Assembly: GCF_042477335.2 (NCBI RefSeq)
Contig: NC_091245.1
Location: 112,998,501-113,062,500, forward strand
Length of the DNA: 64,000 nucleotides
Source: Ovis canadensis
Taxonomy: Eukaryota; Chordata; Mammalia; Artiodactyla; Bovidae
Direction of reading: 5' to 3'
Part shown: positions 11,738 to 32,854 of the stretch, in pieces
Layout: the number at the start of each line of letters is the position of its first letter
Numbering within the stretch: position 1 is the first letter of the stretch
Notes under the pieces: model-generated
The model's input: the letters and a program-made list of their open reading frames with translations, nothing else
Told to the model about the DNA's origin: nothing
Database searches by the model: none
Translations under genes and position numbers: made by a program

Positions 11738-12684
11738 CTAGCATCATACTCAGTGGTGAAAAGCTGAAAGCATTCCCTCTGAGATCACGAACAAGACAAG
11801 ACAGGACAAGGATGTCCATTCTCACCACCTTTATTCAGCACAGTTTGGGAGGTTAGCTATAGCAATCAGAGAAGAAAAAGAAGTAAAGGGAATCCAAACT
11901 GGAAAAGAAGAAGTTGAAATGTCAATTTTTGCAGAGGACATGATACTCTACATAGAAGATCCTAAAGATGTTATCAGAAAACTACTAGAGCTCATCAATG
12001 AATTTGGTAAAGTTGCAGGCTACAAAATTAATACACAGAAATCTATTGTATTTTTATACACTAACAGCGAAAGATCAAAAAGAGAAATTCAAGAAGCAAT
12101 TCCATTTACCATCGCATCAAAAAAATAAAATACCTAGGGATAAACCTACCTAAGGAGACAAAAACCTGTGCTTCGAAAACTATAAGATGCTGATAAAAAA
12201 AATCAAAGAAGACATAAACAAATGGAAAGATACACCATGATCATGGATTGGGAGAATCAATATTCGCAAAATGACTATACTACCCAAGGAAATCTACAGA
12301 TTCAAAGCAACCCCTATCAAATTACCAATGGCAGTTTTCACAGAACATGAACCAAAAAAAGTCTCAAAATTTATATAGAAACACATAAGACCCCAAATAG
12401 CCAAAGCAATCTTGAAAAATGGAACTGTAGGAATCAAGCTCCCTGATTTCAGGCTATACTACAAAGCTACAGTCATCAAAACAGTGTGGTACTGGCACAA
12501 AAATAGAAATATAGCTCAATGGAACAGGATAGAAAACCCAGAAATAAGCTCATGCACCTATAGTCTAGCTAATTAATCAGATTAAATTAATCTATGATAA
12601 AGGAGCCAAGGCTACACAATGTTGGAAAGACATGGAAAAAACATAAATGTCCATCCACAGAGGAATGGATAAAGAAGATATATG

Positions 12685-12735
12685 TGATAGATAGATAGTC
12701 ACAGATATAGATAAATAGAGATAGAGATAGGATGT
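12685..12735. repeat. GATA-type microsatellite in L1
   Basis: Imperfect GATA/ATAGAG repeats lie in the L1 3' region, followed by short (TA) and (CA) runs up to about 12768. Confidence 0.75.
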
Positions 12736-12908
12736 CATACATATATATATGTATACACACACACAATGGAATATTACTACTCAGCCACTAAAAAGAATGA
12801 AATAATGCCATTTTCAGCAACACGGATGGACCTAGAGAGTGTCATATTGAGTGAAGTAAGTCAGACAGAGAAGGAGAAATATCATATCCCTTCTATATGG
12901 AATCTAAG

Positions 12909-13437
12909 CAACATTGCATAGGAACCTGGAATGTCCATGAACCAAGGCAAATTGGAAGTGGTCAAACAGGAGATGGCAAGAGTGAACATTGACATTCTAG
13001 GAATCAGCAAACTAAAATGGACTGAAATGGGTCAATTTAACTCAGATGACCATTACATCTAAGAACTGATGCTTTTGAACTGTGGTGTTGGAGAAGACTC
13101 TTGAGAGTCCCTTGGACTGCAAGGAGATCCAACCAGTCCATTCTGAAGGAGATCAGTCCTGCGTGTTCTTTGGAAGGAATGATCCTAAGCTGAAACTCCA
13201 GTACAATGGCCACCTCACGTGAAGAGTTGACTCATTGGAAAAGACTCTGCTGCTGGGAGGGATTGGGGGCAGGAGGAGAAGGGGACGACAGAGGATGAGA
13301 TGGCTGGATAGCATCACTGACTCGATGGACGTGAGTTTGAGGGAACTCCGGAGTTGGTGATAGACAGGGAGGCCTGGCATGCTGCAATTCATGGGGTCGC
13401 AAAGAGTCGGACACGACTGAGCAACTGAATTGAACTG
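12909..13437 (+). mobile_element. Internally deleted BovB nested in L1 3' end
   Basis: Positions 12909-13061 match the start of BovB ORF2 (CIGTWNVHEPRQIGSG, endonuclease domain). From 13062 the sequence jumps to the far C-terminal segment (AAGAACTGATGCTTTTGAAC) and continues to the tail. Roughly 2 kb or more of BovB is missing at the join. The surrounding L1 resumes at 13438. Confidence 0.88.
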
Positions 13438-13510
13438 AAAAAGAAATTATACAAATGAACTTATTTGCAAAATAGGAAGAGACAGACATAGAAAATGAAC
13501 TCATGGTTGC

Positions 13511-13768
13511 TGTTGCCTATAGTAAATGCTGCACTTTCCTTCACCACAACCATGTGTTAGTAGACAGGTTTTTCTGCACACAAGGCATAAGACTCAATCT
13601 CGGTTCAGCAACACCTTGACATGAGGAGAGAGTAATAAGGCAAGAAATAACAAAAACAAGTAGAGAAAGGAAAAATAAATGAGCAGTAAGGAAAATCAGG
13701 AATGAGCTAATAAGAAATAAAGATTTAATAAAGAGGTGAAAAAAAGAAGATACTAGGGGGGGAAATGC
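13511..13768. other. Unassigned intergenic sequence
   Basis: A-rich, non-coding in appearance. No repeat family was recognised. Confidence 0.4.
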
Positions 13769-14017
13769 AATTGACCCTGGAACAAAGCAGGTTTGAACTA
13801 GACTGGTCCACTTACACATAGATTTTTTTTCCAATATTAAATAATATAGACTACACAATTTGTGACTCATTGAATTTGCAGATGTTGGCCACAAACACAG
13901 AGGAACCTCAGATATGGAGGTACTATGGGTACAGATGATCAACTATAATTTGTATGTAGATTTTAGACTGTGAGAAGAGTTGGCCCACAACCCACACATA
14001 GTTCAAGGGTCGACTGT
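13769..14017. mobile_element. MER2-like (Tigger) DNA transposon
   Basis: The left end CAATTGACCCTGGAACAA and right end TTCAAGGGTCGACTG form the MER2 terminal inverted repeat. The element is about 250 bp, internally shortened, and is a non-autonomous ancient eutherian element. Confidence 0.75.
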
Positions 14018-14132
14018 ACATGATGCCAACCCACTCCAGTATTTTTACCTGGAGAATCCCATGGACGGAGGAGCTTGGTGGGCTACAGTCCACGGGTCGC
14101 AAAGAGTTGGACACGACTAAGCGACTTCACTT
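13998..14132 (+). mobile_element. Bov-tA SINE, 5' truncated
   Basis: It begins near GATGCCAACCCACTCCAG and ends GGACACGACTAAGCGACTTC, the BovB-like 3' half of Bov-tA. It abuts the end of the MER2 element, so the exact left boundary (about 14019) is uncertain. Confidence 0.85.
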
Positions 14133-14330
14133 TTCAACTACCATTCAAATCAGGTTTAGCCAAGAGCAACCACAAGGCTTTCACTTCACCCTCCAGCGAG
14201 GACAGCTGCCGCCCAGCCCATAACAAGCCCATGGCCTCAGCTGCGGCTGCAGCTCCCCCTCAGTAGACACCAGATGACTTCTCACAGTCTAGCCATTGAG
14301 ACCTACACGCTGAGCTGTGTGTAAACTGCC

Positions 14331-15865
14331 GGGGTCCAGCCCCGGTGGATCCAGGGAATTCAAAGGTGGGGACGGCGTCAGCGTCTTTGGAAAAATACAT
14401 ATTTAATTACAGATATAGAGAGAGATTAGAAACGGATAGTATAGTAGGAGATAGTGTAGTGGAGAAAAGGAGGCTGAATCCAGATGGGAATTCAGCCAGA
14501 GAAAACGGGAGCAAGAAGGAAGCGACATGGGGGAATCAGTCTTTCCGGAAACTGATCCAATTTCTTTATTTGGGGGTTTGCTTATATACCTTTTGTTACA
14601 CATAGGGATGAATACAGAGTCACATGGGGGTCAGCAGTCCTGACCTTTATCAAAATCAGATGCTTCACATAAAAAGGTCTTCAGGATTTTATGATCCTTT
14701 CTTTCTGATAACCAAAAAATTATTTTTTCCAAGGGTGTTTTGTCTTAAACCAGGCACCACCCTCCAAATAAAGTTACATTCCTATAGGGTGAGGTTGTAG
14801 TGAGTTACAATCAAGAAAGGAATTTATTTAACCCAAGGTTAACATGATTAATCTTAAAGGTTAATGCTTATTTCTCCTATATGCTTAAAGGTTAATAATT
14901 ACTTCTTCCTATATGCTAGTTATATTCATTATAAGGGTAGGGAACATGGAGATTTAGCAGCAAACATCAGCCCAACAAATGAAAATCCTTCCACCAATGC
15001 TCCCCTTAAGATCTGTTTAGTCTTAAGATAGTGATAAAGTTACATTTTTACATAACAAGGACACAGTGATTTAGAACAAAGCACAGTGATCTATTACAAA
15101 AGAGAAAATTCATTAACTCAAAAAGTCTAGTATTGCTAACCTTAAAAACTACTATATTTCCTTTTCTATAGTCCAAATACATTGATTAATATATTCCCAG
15201 GTGCCTAAGGATATGGAGGCCTGGTGGCAATCATTGCCTCAACAAGAAGAAAAAGCCCTATGCTAATGAAGACTCTCAAAATACTCCAAAACTCTCTGTG
15301 CTGTTTATGGTTGAGAGGTAGTAAACAATCATGTGGGTAGTGGCAGGAGTATGGATAATCCTGTCACACAAGCTAGTCTGTTAGCAGAGAGGTTTGACCC
15401 GAGACATCCTTGTCCCATCCAGACAAGGGAATTAGCAGCAATTATTGACACAACAAATGAAAAACGCTTCGCCAATATAATTCCTAACCAACCCACTATA
15501 CTAATAATTTCCAACTCCCCAAAAGAATTTGCCTTCAGTAAGTCTAAAACATCTCATGCCTCTCAGATTGGGAGGCTGTAAACAATCACATGTGGCCGGA
15601 CGAACCTATACAGGTGGGCTAGATAACCTTCAGAGGAGTCTGTAAGCTGAAACACTCTTGTCACGCCCAGGAATTTTTATGGCCTTGGAGCTGCACGTTT
15701 ACTCCTTCTCTGAGAGAAACGGTTATGGGGGAGAGCCCCCCGTGAAGTCAGAGGTGTACGTGAGAGCATAAAACAGACTCTGGTTTTGGGGTAGATGCTC
15801 GGGAACAGGGGGTTTCCTGAGGCTTGATCACGCCTTTGCGTATGCCAAGGCTCCTTCCTCATGAC
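14331..15865 (-). mobile_element. Long solo LTR-like element, probably class II ERV
   Basis: Read on the minus strand, the element ends CCCCGGCA (plus-strand start TGCCGGGG at 14331). It has a TATATAAG box at about 14582-14589 and an AATAAA at 14565-14570, only about 12 bp downstream, leaving a U5 of about 230 bp and a U3 of more than 1 kb. That layout resembles betaretroviral LTRs. Partial internal repeats occur (for example TTAGCAGCAA near 14955 and 15431). The high-coordinate boundary was not found and is set at the start of the VDAC2 pseudogene. No internal retroviral genes are present. Confidence 0.5.
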
Positions 15866-16715
15866 CTTTGCCATGGGCGGAGTTCCTCACACTCTGTCGT
15901 GAGGTGACATTGGAAAATCTGTCAGAGACATTTTCAAGGGAGGACTGGTTTGGGGTTGTCTGGATGTGGAAACAAAATCACGCACTGCCACGACATTCTC
16001 AACATTTGGATCATCTAACACACACACGGGCCCATCACAGAGCCGTGCAACACTGATGGCACTCTGAGAGCAGAATCCAAGTAAAATGAAGACAGATTTG
16101 TCAAGGCCTGGATCTGAGTTTGGTACTAACTTCTCTCACCTACACGGTAAAAAGAAATGGCAAAATCAAGTCTTCTTACAAGAGAGAGTCAATAAACCTT
16201 GGCTGTGATATTAACTTGGATTTTGCTGGTCCTGCGATCCGTGATTCAGCTCTCTTTGACGGTGAGGGCTGTTTTGACTGTGAGGGCTGGCTTGCTGGGT
16301 TCCAGCCCATGACCTGGTACAGTGCCAAATCCAACCTGACAAGGAATAACTTTGCAGTGCAGTGAAGGACTGGGGACTTCCAGCTGCATGCTACGGAGTG
16401 ATTCGGGGGACAGAATTTGGAGGATCAGTTTAACAAAAAGAATACGAAGATCTTGACAGTCAAGTGAATGTTGCTTGGATACTAGGTATCATATCAGCTG
16501 CACTCATGTGGGTATTCCAGCTAAATATCAGTTGGATCCCATTACTTCTGTTTCTGCAAAAGTCAACAATTCTGGTTCACATGGAATGAGCTACATTTAG
16601 ATGGTGTGTCTGGTGTGAAGCTGACGTGTCTTCTGGTAAACAGGAAGAGCATTACTGTTGGAGGCCATAAACTTGGAGTTTCTCTGGGGTGGGAGGTTTA
16701 TCTAAATGTAGAAAC
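15866..16715 (+). pseudogene. VDAC2: VDAC2 retropseudogene
   Basis: This intronless, decayed copy of a mitochondrial outer-membrane porin mRNA is most like VDAC2. Matching stretches in order: near the N-terminus about 15872-15935 (a decayed match to SYADLGKAARDIF), VKLDVKTKS-like near 15960, FSTFGSSNT near 15992, then after an internal deletion the NTDGTL region near 16048. Frame is regained at KIKSSYKRESINLGCD (about 16160), EGWLAGFQ, AKSNLTRNNFAV (about 16325), and the C-terminal VGGHKLGVSL near 16660. There are several frameshifts and stops, and a short duplication of a GAGGGCTG-containing block near 16260-16300. KIKSSYKR favours VDAC2 over VDAC1 or VDAC3. No introns are present, so origin by L1-mediated retroposition is inferred. 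Confidence 0.85.
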
Positions 16716-16969
16716 CTCTAGGAAGAGATATCAGAAGAGGGGTCTTGATACAATTCCCCTGTGACCAGTAGGCTTCGTTTTCCCTCTCCTGATCCCCAGT
16801 CATCAAAAGGATAATCAAAGGATAATCTACAAAAGAACTGTATTTTTTAAGTGTGGACAATTTTAAGTAAAACGGCTATCTAGCTAAATAGAAATTACCT
16901 ATCTAGTTATCAAGGCTGCAGTCCTCCAGTCACCTATGCATTATTTAGTCAGTGAAGAAATTAATCAGA

Positions 16970-17700
16970 TGATCTATGAAAGAAATGGAGCTTTATTCAA
17001 GCTAAACTGAGGATGGTAACCCAGGAACAGCCTCTCAAAAAGCTCCAGAAACTGTTCTACCAGTTTTAGGTCCGCGCCTGGTTGTACAGGTTTTCTCTTT
17101 TCATGTATTTACTTATTCTGGCTGTGCTAGGCCTTGGTTGCTGCTCACAGGCCTTCTCTAGCTGCAGCGGCCAGTGGGGGCTGCCCTCTAGTGGTGATGC
17201 ACAGGCTTCGCACTGTGGTGGCCGCTCGGGTTGTGGAGCATGGGCGCTGGAGCATGCGGGCTTCGGTAGTTGCAGCTCTCAGGCTCAGAAGGCACAGCTC
17301 CCAGGCTCCAGAGCTTGGGCTCGGTAGTTGTGGCACATGGCTTAAGTGCCCCATAGCAAGTGAACTCTTCCTGGAGCGGGGATCAAACCCATGTCCTCTG
17401 CACTGGCAGGCAGATTCTTTACCACTGGTCCACCAAGGAAGTCCTATATAGGTTTATGAGATAGACGGCTGTACATTAAACGATGTAGAGAGTTTGCAAA
17501 CTCCTGATCTCTAAGTGCAAAGTGATGGGTCATGGTGACCCCTTATGAGTTCAAGAAGGAATGTTGCCTATTAAGGAATTGCCTCGGTGCTAGGAGAATG
17601 ACTGAGCAAGTATTTCTGCCAAGACAGAGGTTTGGTGGATGCGTAAGGCTGATAAACAATGCACAGTAGAGGAGACCCAGGAGGCCAAGGGGTGGAGAAA
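16970..17700 (+). mobile_element. Possible ancient LTR remnant split by a SINE
   Basis: The GGAGCTTTATTCAAGCTAAAC and AACCCAGGAACAGC blocks left of the CHR SINE, and the sequence resuming at 17445, look like an old eutherian ERV LTR. I could not name the family, and the limits are approximate. Confidence 0.3.
17090..17444 (-). mobile_element. CHR-type SINE (artiodactyl tRNA-derived)
   Basis: The plus strand ends CCACCAAGGAAGTCC, the reverse complement of the tRNA-like head GGACTTCC(C/T)TGGTGG. The body includes the GAGCATGGGCGCTGG-type segment typical of the longer CHR form. Confidence 0.85.
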
Positions 17701-17918
17701 GTATTATGCTTAAATGTTCTTGACTTCTCTTAGAATATGAATTTCCATTTCATCAACTTGAATGCAGAAAATTATTAAATACTTGGGACCAATAATGAAA
17801 TAAATTTGGGGGAAATTTTTAAACTAAACACATTTTCTTAAATTTTTCTTTTTGTCCTCAGCTACAAATGTTCAGAAACTCAGAATGTCAATATTCTACA
17901 AATAAAGCAAGTCCTGTG

Positions 17919-18285
17919 TCCAGGGTTTCTCAAACACACTACTGACATTTCAGATCACATCACTCTCCATTTGAGGGAGGGGTCCTGTGCAATGAATGCT
18001 GTTTCACAGCAGCCATGGCCTCTATCCAGTGGCACTCCAGCCCCACAACATCACCTCCCAGTCAAGAAAATGTCTCCAAATGTTCCCAGGTGTTCGCTGG
18101 GGGTAGGGTCTCCAGGTAAATATTGTGGGAGACACATTTAATACTAAAAACATTATTCATTATTTATCTCAAATAAAGTATAGGTGAGTCTTCTATATTT
18201 TTATTTGCTAAATCTGGCAGTCCTCCTGAGACACAACAGCACCTTCATCTCTTCCATCTCCCACCCTATTTGAGAATCACTGCTC
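17919..18285 (+). mobile_element. MER5-like (hAT-Charlie) DNA transposon
   Basis: The left terminus CAGGGTTTCTCAA and right terminus TTTGAGAATCACTG are MER5A/B inverted ends. The middle matches MER5 blocks such as GGCCTCTATCCAGTGGCACTC and AATGTCTCCAAATG. An extra stretch lies near the right end (about 18110-18230). Confidence 0.75.
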
Positions 18286-18429
18286 TAATCCACAAGGAGC
18301 AATGGAGAAAGAGTACAGTGATGGGAGGTGAGGAAAGTTATGATCAGATTTGCGTTTTGAACAAAACAGAATAAAATACTGCACTCGGCTCATAGCCAGA
18401 ACTGCTGTCATCGAATTCGCATTGTACAG

Positions 18430-18540
18430 ATGCTACTGCTGCTGCTGCTACGTCGCTTCAGTCGTGTCCAACTCTATGTGACCCCATGGATGGCAGCCCA
18501 CCAGGCTCCTCCCATCCCTGGGATTCTCACGCAGAGACCT
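18430..18540 (-). mobile_element. Bov-tA SINE fragment
   Basis: A (TGC)n-like lead-in followed by CGTCGCTTCAGTCGTGTCC and the GCAGCCCACCAGGCTCCTCCC block is the reverse complement of the Bov-tA 3' half. The tRNA head is missing. Confidence 0.8.
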
Positions 18541-18739
18541 GATTCAATGTGTGGCTCTGTTGTTGAGTAAGCAACTGAAGACGGGAGCCCAGATCCTGCC
18601 ATTCACATCCTTGGGGAGTGTGATACTGATTTACACTAACTATCAATTTTGTTTTCATTGTGTTTCTGGCACTGAATTCCTAAAACCCTTGGATTTCTTA
18701 AGTGATTAGAGCAAAAAGGCAAAAACAAAACAAAAAAAG

Positions 18740-19410
18740 AAAGTTTTCTTGTGTTATGTGAATGAAGGAACTTTTGGATCACACCTAAGGAGGTAGGCTG
18801 GTGGCCAGGTGACTAACCACATGTTTAAAGGGTTAGAACTATCAGTACCACAAACTCTGACCCTCCTGGAGGGAAGAAGGGCTGGAGATGGAAACAGTTG
18901 CCCTGGTAAATGATTAAATCAATCATGCCTGTGTAATGAAGCCTTTGTTAAAAAAGAAAAAGAAAAAAAAAGAAACGCAAAGAAGTGGGTTCAGAGGGTT
19001 TCTGGACTGGAGAACAGATGGGACAAAAGGGATTGGTGATGCGCTGAGAGGGCATTGCATCTCCTTACACTGGCGCCACACTGCACCCTAAGCATCTCTT
19101 ACATAGTGCAGCTCCCAATTTTTATCTTTTTATAATACACCAATCACCAGCTGTTTCTGAGTTCTGTGAGCCACTCTAACAAATTAGTGGAACCAAAGAA
19201 GGGATTCATTGGACCTTCAAATATATAGCCGGTCCTTCCAGACTTGCAACAGGTGTCTGAAGTGGGGGATCCAGGGGGCAGATCCCAGGACTGAGCCATT
19301 CACATGTGGGATCTGAGGACTTCTCATAGTAGATTGGGTCAACACTGAGTGGAATTGTATGACCTCCACCTAGCTGTCAGTGCATTTCTTGGAGCTGAGA
19401 CAACACTCCC
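18740..19410 (+). mobile_element. Ancient LTR-like element
   Basis: TAATGAAGCCTTTGTTAAAA, GCAGCTCCCAATTTTTATC and the CTGAGCCATTCACATGTGGG block match a widespread old mammalian ERV LTR that I recognise but cannot name. The same 3' block recurs near 54115-54175. Boundaries are approximate. Confidence 0.4.
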
Positions 19411-19927
19411 CAACACACACACACATTGCAATTCATACTAGAATCATTTTAGGGACAATATCTTAACTGTCAAAGCTAGAGAAATAAAGGAAATGGGTAC
19501 TCTCAACTATCCAACTTTTTTCCTACAGAATCTAAATAATACTCATCTTTTCTTCATTATGTTTCCTTTGAGAGCTTGATTTGACTAGCCAATAACCATA
19601 TGGCAGGAAAAATGAATGAGAAAAACTTTGCCTTGCTCCTCAGTCTTGCTCAGGATTTGCCTAGAAAGACGGGCAAACTTGTGTTCTGGGACCTGAGACT
19701 AGAAGTTCCCATCTCAGAAAGTCTAAATCAAAAGTCACCAGAATAAGAGGCATTATTTTAATACAGCTTCCACGGGTCAGTCAGTTTGTAAAAAGAATTC
19801 AAAAAATCTTAAGAGTCACAAATGATGTAATTTATTCTCCTTTGCTTGTTGGAGAAAATGGAAGCATTTTTCCATCTCTGAGTGTCTGGACTTAGGAGCT
19901 GGGTTCCACGTCTCATACACTCAGGTC
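19411..19927. other. Intelectin 3' flank
   Basis: Sequence downstream of the intelectin stop codon (minus-strand gene). It should hold the 3' UTR, but no unambiguous poly(A) site was assigned. A plus-strand TTTATT lies near 19813-19825, within 120 bp of the stop, and could reflect one. Nothing else was recognised. Confidence 0.4.
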
Positions 19928-29865
<9,938 letters not shown>

Positions 29866-30176
29866 CTGAGTAGAAAGGAGATGCACACGGTCATTGGCTG
29901 GTTCATCCTTTCGCTCCCTTCCATCCTTTCTCTTTGAACTCTCTGAGTAAGGAGAACTCAGATGGAAAGTAATGGGATTCTGGGCACTCTGGAACCTCCT
30001 GGAATAGACCCCACCCCATCCAACCCTCAAATCCTTAAGGGGCCTCAGGCTCCTTTCTCTGAAACTCCCCATCCCTAAGACCAAGACCAGACCTCAGCTG
30101 GCATTGTGGCTCCCCACACACTGGGATCCTGTCTCGGGCTCAGCACAGAGAGCTAGCTCTCTGCTTCCTTCCTCAC

Positions 30177-30266
30177 AGATGCCAGGAGCTGAGAGCACCC
30201 AACCAGGAGCAGTCTCAGAGCTACTGCCTCTGCAGGGAGGTCGGAGGTAGATAAAGTGCTGAGCAT
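30177..30266 (-). other. Candidate in-phase first coding exon of intelectin copy B
   Basis: ATG at 30264-30266 followed by 29 sense codons to TCT, then GTGAGG, a plausible donor in phase 0, which matches the phase of the exon at 29802-29865. The encoded stretch (MLSTLSTSDLPAEAV at its start) includes a hydrophobic RLLLVGC segment. The ATG sits just 5' of a TATA-like motif, so use of this exon needs a start site further upstream. Phase agreement alone has a one-in-three chance. Confidence 0.25.
30248..30256 (-). promoter_or_regulatory. TATA-like element, intelectin copy B
   Basis: CTTTATCTA on the minus strand, conserved in copy A at 647-655. It would place a short non-coding first exon at about 30220 down to a GTGAGG donor at 30176. 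Confidence 0.3.
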
Positions 30267-30269
30267 ATG

Positions 30270-32147
30270 GGCCCTGCCCATCCCAGCCTCCTTTGGGCTG
30301 CAGGCCCCGCCCTCGAGCATTCTTCCTTTGAAGGTTCCTGAGCCTCAGGCCCAGGCAATGAGAAGGAATTGTGACTGGCTGGCGGGGCAGGCGACACTCA
30401 CACGGTGCTCCCTTCCATAGCAGCCTCTCAGGATGGACGTGACCTCACGGTTCTCCCCTTCAGCCTGTGCTGCTCCTGCCTCAGTCAGATGCTCTCGGGC
30501 CTCACACACCTCCATCAGGTCGCATCCTTCCAGTCTCTCCTGAGACTTCTCCATGAAGCCCGCCCTGACACCCCCACCCCCTGGAGAAGCTGATGGATAC
30601 TCTCCTGTCCTACTAAGGCCTTTTTCCAACCCCTAATTATGTGATGTCACACTGTCATCTCATTCTTTTATTTGTTAGGGGTTAGAAACAATTGAAAATT
30701 TACAGAATGTGGTAAAAATAAAAATAGTTCATAAACACAAATATAGCTTTTACCTAGATCCACCTGTGGTTTACGTTATCATATATACCCTCTCTCTGTA
30801 TTCATACACAAACTTGCACAACACTTTTTTCCTGAGCAAAGGCTCGTTCCCATAGGTAAGTCTGTATTTTATTAATGGAGATATTCTCGTATATCACCAC
30901 AGTACAATTACCATTCACTCTTTTCAGTGGAGCTGTGTAACTTGCTAGGGTCCACCAGCCTGGGAGTTCCATCAGCTCAACTAGCATTCATAGTAAACTG
31001 AAATTTCTCTGGCTGTCATTCCCTCCCAGTATTAGGACATTTCTTGTCCACATTTGAAGCCCACAATCCCCAGGGTATGTTCTACACCTGCTTACAATGT
31101 TCTACAGCCCCATTCCACACCCATACCAGCCCAGCTCCTTTCAGCACTGTCCACTGCCCAGACTCTGGCTGACCACTGACCCTATGATACCTCATTTCTG
31201 CCACCTCTGCCGCTGCGGCTGCTCTGAGGGATCAGTTGCTGGTGTTCAGGACATTACTTCCTCTCATTTTTGGGCCTCCAGCCCCACATCTCTTTGCTGT
31301 CCAAGATACAGGAGCCATCATGCTTGTTCAGTGCCGAGGAAGGCAAATGCCTTACATATACAAACCACTATCTAATCCAAGGCCTGGAATGTTATTAGTA
31401 ACTTACACTTACCCGTGCACTCTACTATATCACAACCATCTGAATTTGTTTTCAGAGAGGACAGAGGTGAAGAGAGAGATGGAGACAAGACTGATCTATC
31501 TCCCATATATCTCTGCTGTTTGCTACAGCCATAGGGAAATGACCACTAATACCAATTAATCAGGGAATTTCTCAGTTAGTCATTTGGGTTGTTCACTGTG
31601 ATTAATTCTCTTCTTTCTGGAGGCACCAGAAAGACGATGCCACTTCTCTATGAAGTTAAGTGGGCCATGGGACTTGTTCTAGCCAAATAATGTGAGCAGA
31701 AAGGGTCTGTTTCAGGCTGAAGCCTTTACCAGGCAGGGCACAAGTCCACATCATCCTTTTTCCAGCCTCAGGAAATAACGCAAATATGGGGCCCTGGCTT
31801 GGTGGTATGTTTATGTCTGATGAGGAAACTAATCTTTAAGGTTGGAAGGATGGCATTCTGTGTTCTTTTTTAGGGGAAATGCTAAATGCGTTGCCTGTGG
31901 TATCTCAAGAGGTGTGAGATGTACAGACTGCACTGGGGCATTAAAGGCAGACCTCAGGGAAACAACGTTAGCACTGCAAGAGTCAGCTGCCTTGGTTCTG
32001 TATTACAAAGGGCAGGGTCTGGGAGAAAAGGTGGTCATTTTGCAAGCAGGAGGAAAAGAATAATTAATTCTGGGTCTTCAACAGGCAAATGGTATGGAAA
32101 AATTTCCTTGATAAATTATCTTCTATCAGGACACACACACAGAGAAG
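30270..32147. other. Duplicated intelectin upstream region
   Basis: High-identity counterpart of copy A 670-3300 minus its BovB. Plus-strand open frames at 31097-31559 have the same frame in both copies but no recognisable domain. No repeat family was recognised. Confidence 0.5.
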
Positions 32148-32150
32148 CAC

Positions 32151-32192
<42 letters not shown>
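32148..32192. repeat. (TG)n microsatellite
   Basis: About 20 TG units leading directly into the 3' end of a minus-strand Bov-tA SINE. Confidence 0.9.
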
Positions 32193-32193
<1 letters not shown>

Positions 32194-32315
32194 GTCGTTC
32201 AGTCGTGTCCGACCCTTTGTGACTCATAGACTATAGCCTCGGGGGCTCCTCTGTCCATGGAATTTTCCAGGTAAGAATACTGGAGTTGGTTGCCATTTCC
32301 TCCTCCAGACAGATA
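32193..32315 (-). mobile_element. Bov-tA SINE, truncated
   Basis: TTAGTCGTTCAGTCGTGTCC followed by the GCTCCTCTGTCCATGGAATT block is the reverse complement of the Bov-tA 3' half. The tRNA-like head is missing. Confidence 0.85.
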
Positions 32316-32405
32316 GATACAGATACATACCACTCCCAAAATCTTCGTCTCTGTCCGCTTTAGTCAAGAACAAGTATATACTATTTAGTATCTCACGCAC
32401 AATAT

Positions 32406-32624
32406 AGTAGTGAGTGAGTGAGTGAGTGAAGTCGCTCAGTCATGTCCGACTCTTCGCGACCCCATGGACTGTAGCCTACCAAGCTCCTCTGTCCATGGGA
32501 TTTTCCAGGCAATAGTACTGGAGTGGACTGCCATTTCCTTCTTCAGGGGATCTTCATGACCCAGGGATTGTCTCCTGCATTATAGACAGACGCTTTACCG
32601 TCTGAGCCACCAGGGAAGTCCACA
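32406..32624 (-). mobile_element. Bov-tA SINE, full length
   Basis: A (GTGA)n lead-in and GTCGCTCAGTCATGTCCGAC open the element, and the tRNA-like end CCACCAGGGAAGTCC closes it at about 32620. Private to copy B. Confidence 0.92.
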
Positions 32625-32854
32625 GTATAGTAAGTAGTGGCAAAAACACAACCTAGCAACTGAGGGAGCTGAGAAATATTATTCCTGCACTACATATCAA
32701 ACTTCTAAAATTTTACTAGTAAAATTTGGGAGAATAAAGCAATACCTTTTTAATTACATTCAGGCTGAGTATGTTTCCAGACATTCATTCATGTACTGAC
32801 ATTCTGAATTACTGTGCTCTCAAGTTCCAAAATACCAATATTTGGGGTATACTA

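Larger units (their letters stand above)
8738..13510 (+). mobile_element. L1 LINE (ORF2 to 3' UTR) with two nested BovBs
   Basis: This is 5'-truncated L1 with degraded ORF2. Recognisable parts are KLEINHKKKTLRITKLWWLN near 8835, the RT region near 11919-12128 where the catalytic box reads FAED rather than FADD, and the 3' end with the TATGGAATCTAA block near 12895-12907. BovB copies interrupt it at 10026-11737 and 12909-13437. A part of late ORF2 is missing near 12590. It cannot encode a functional protein. Confidence 0.88.
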
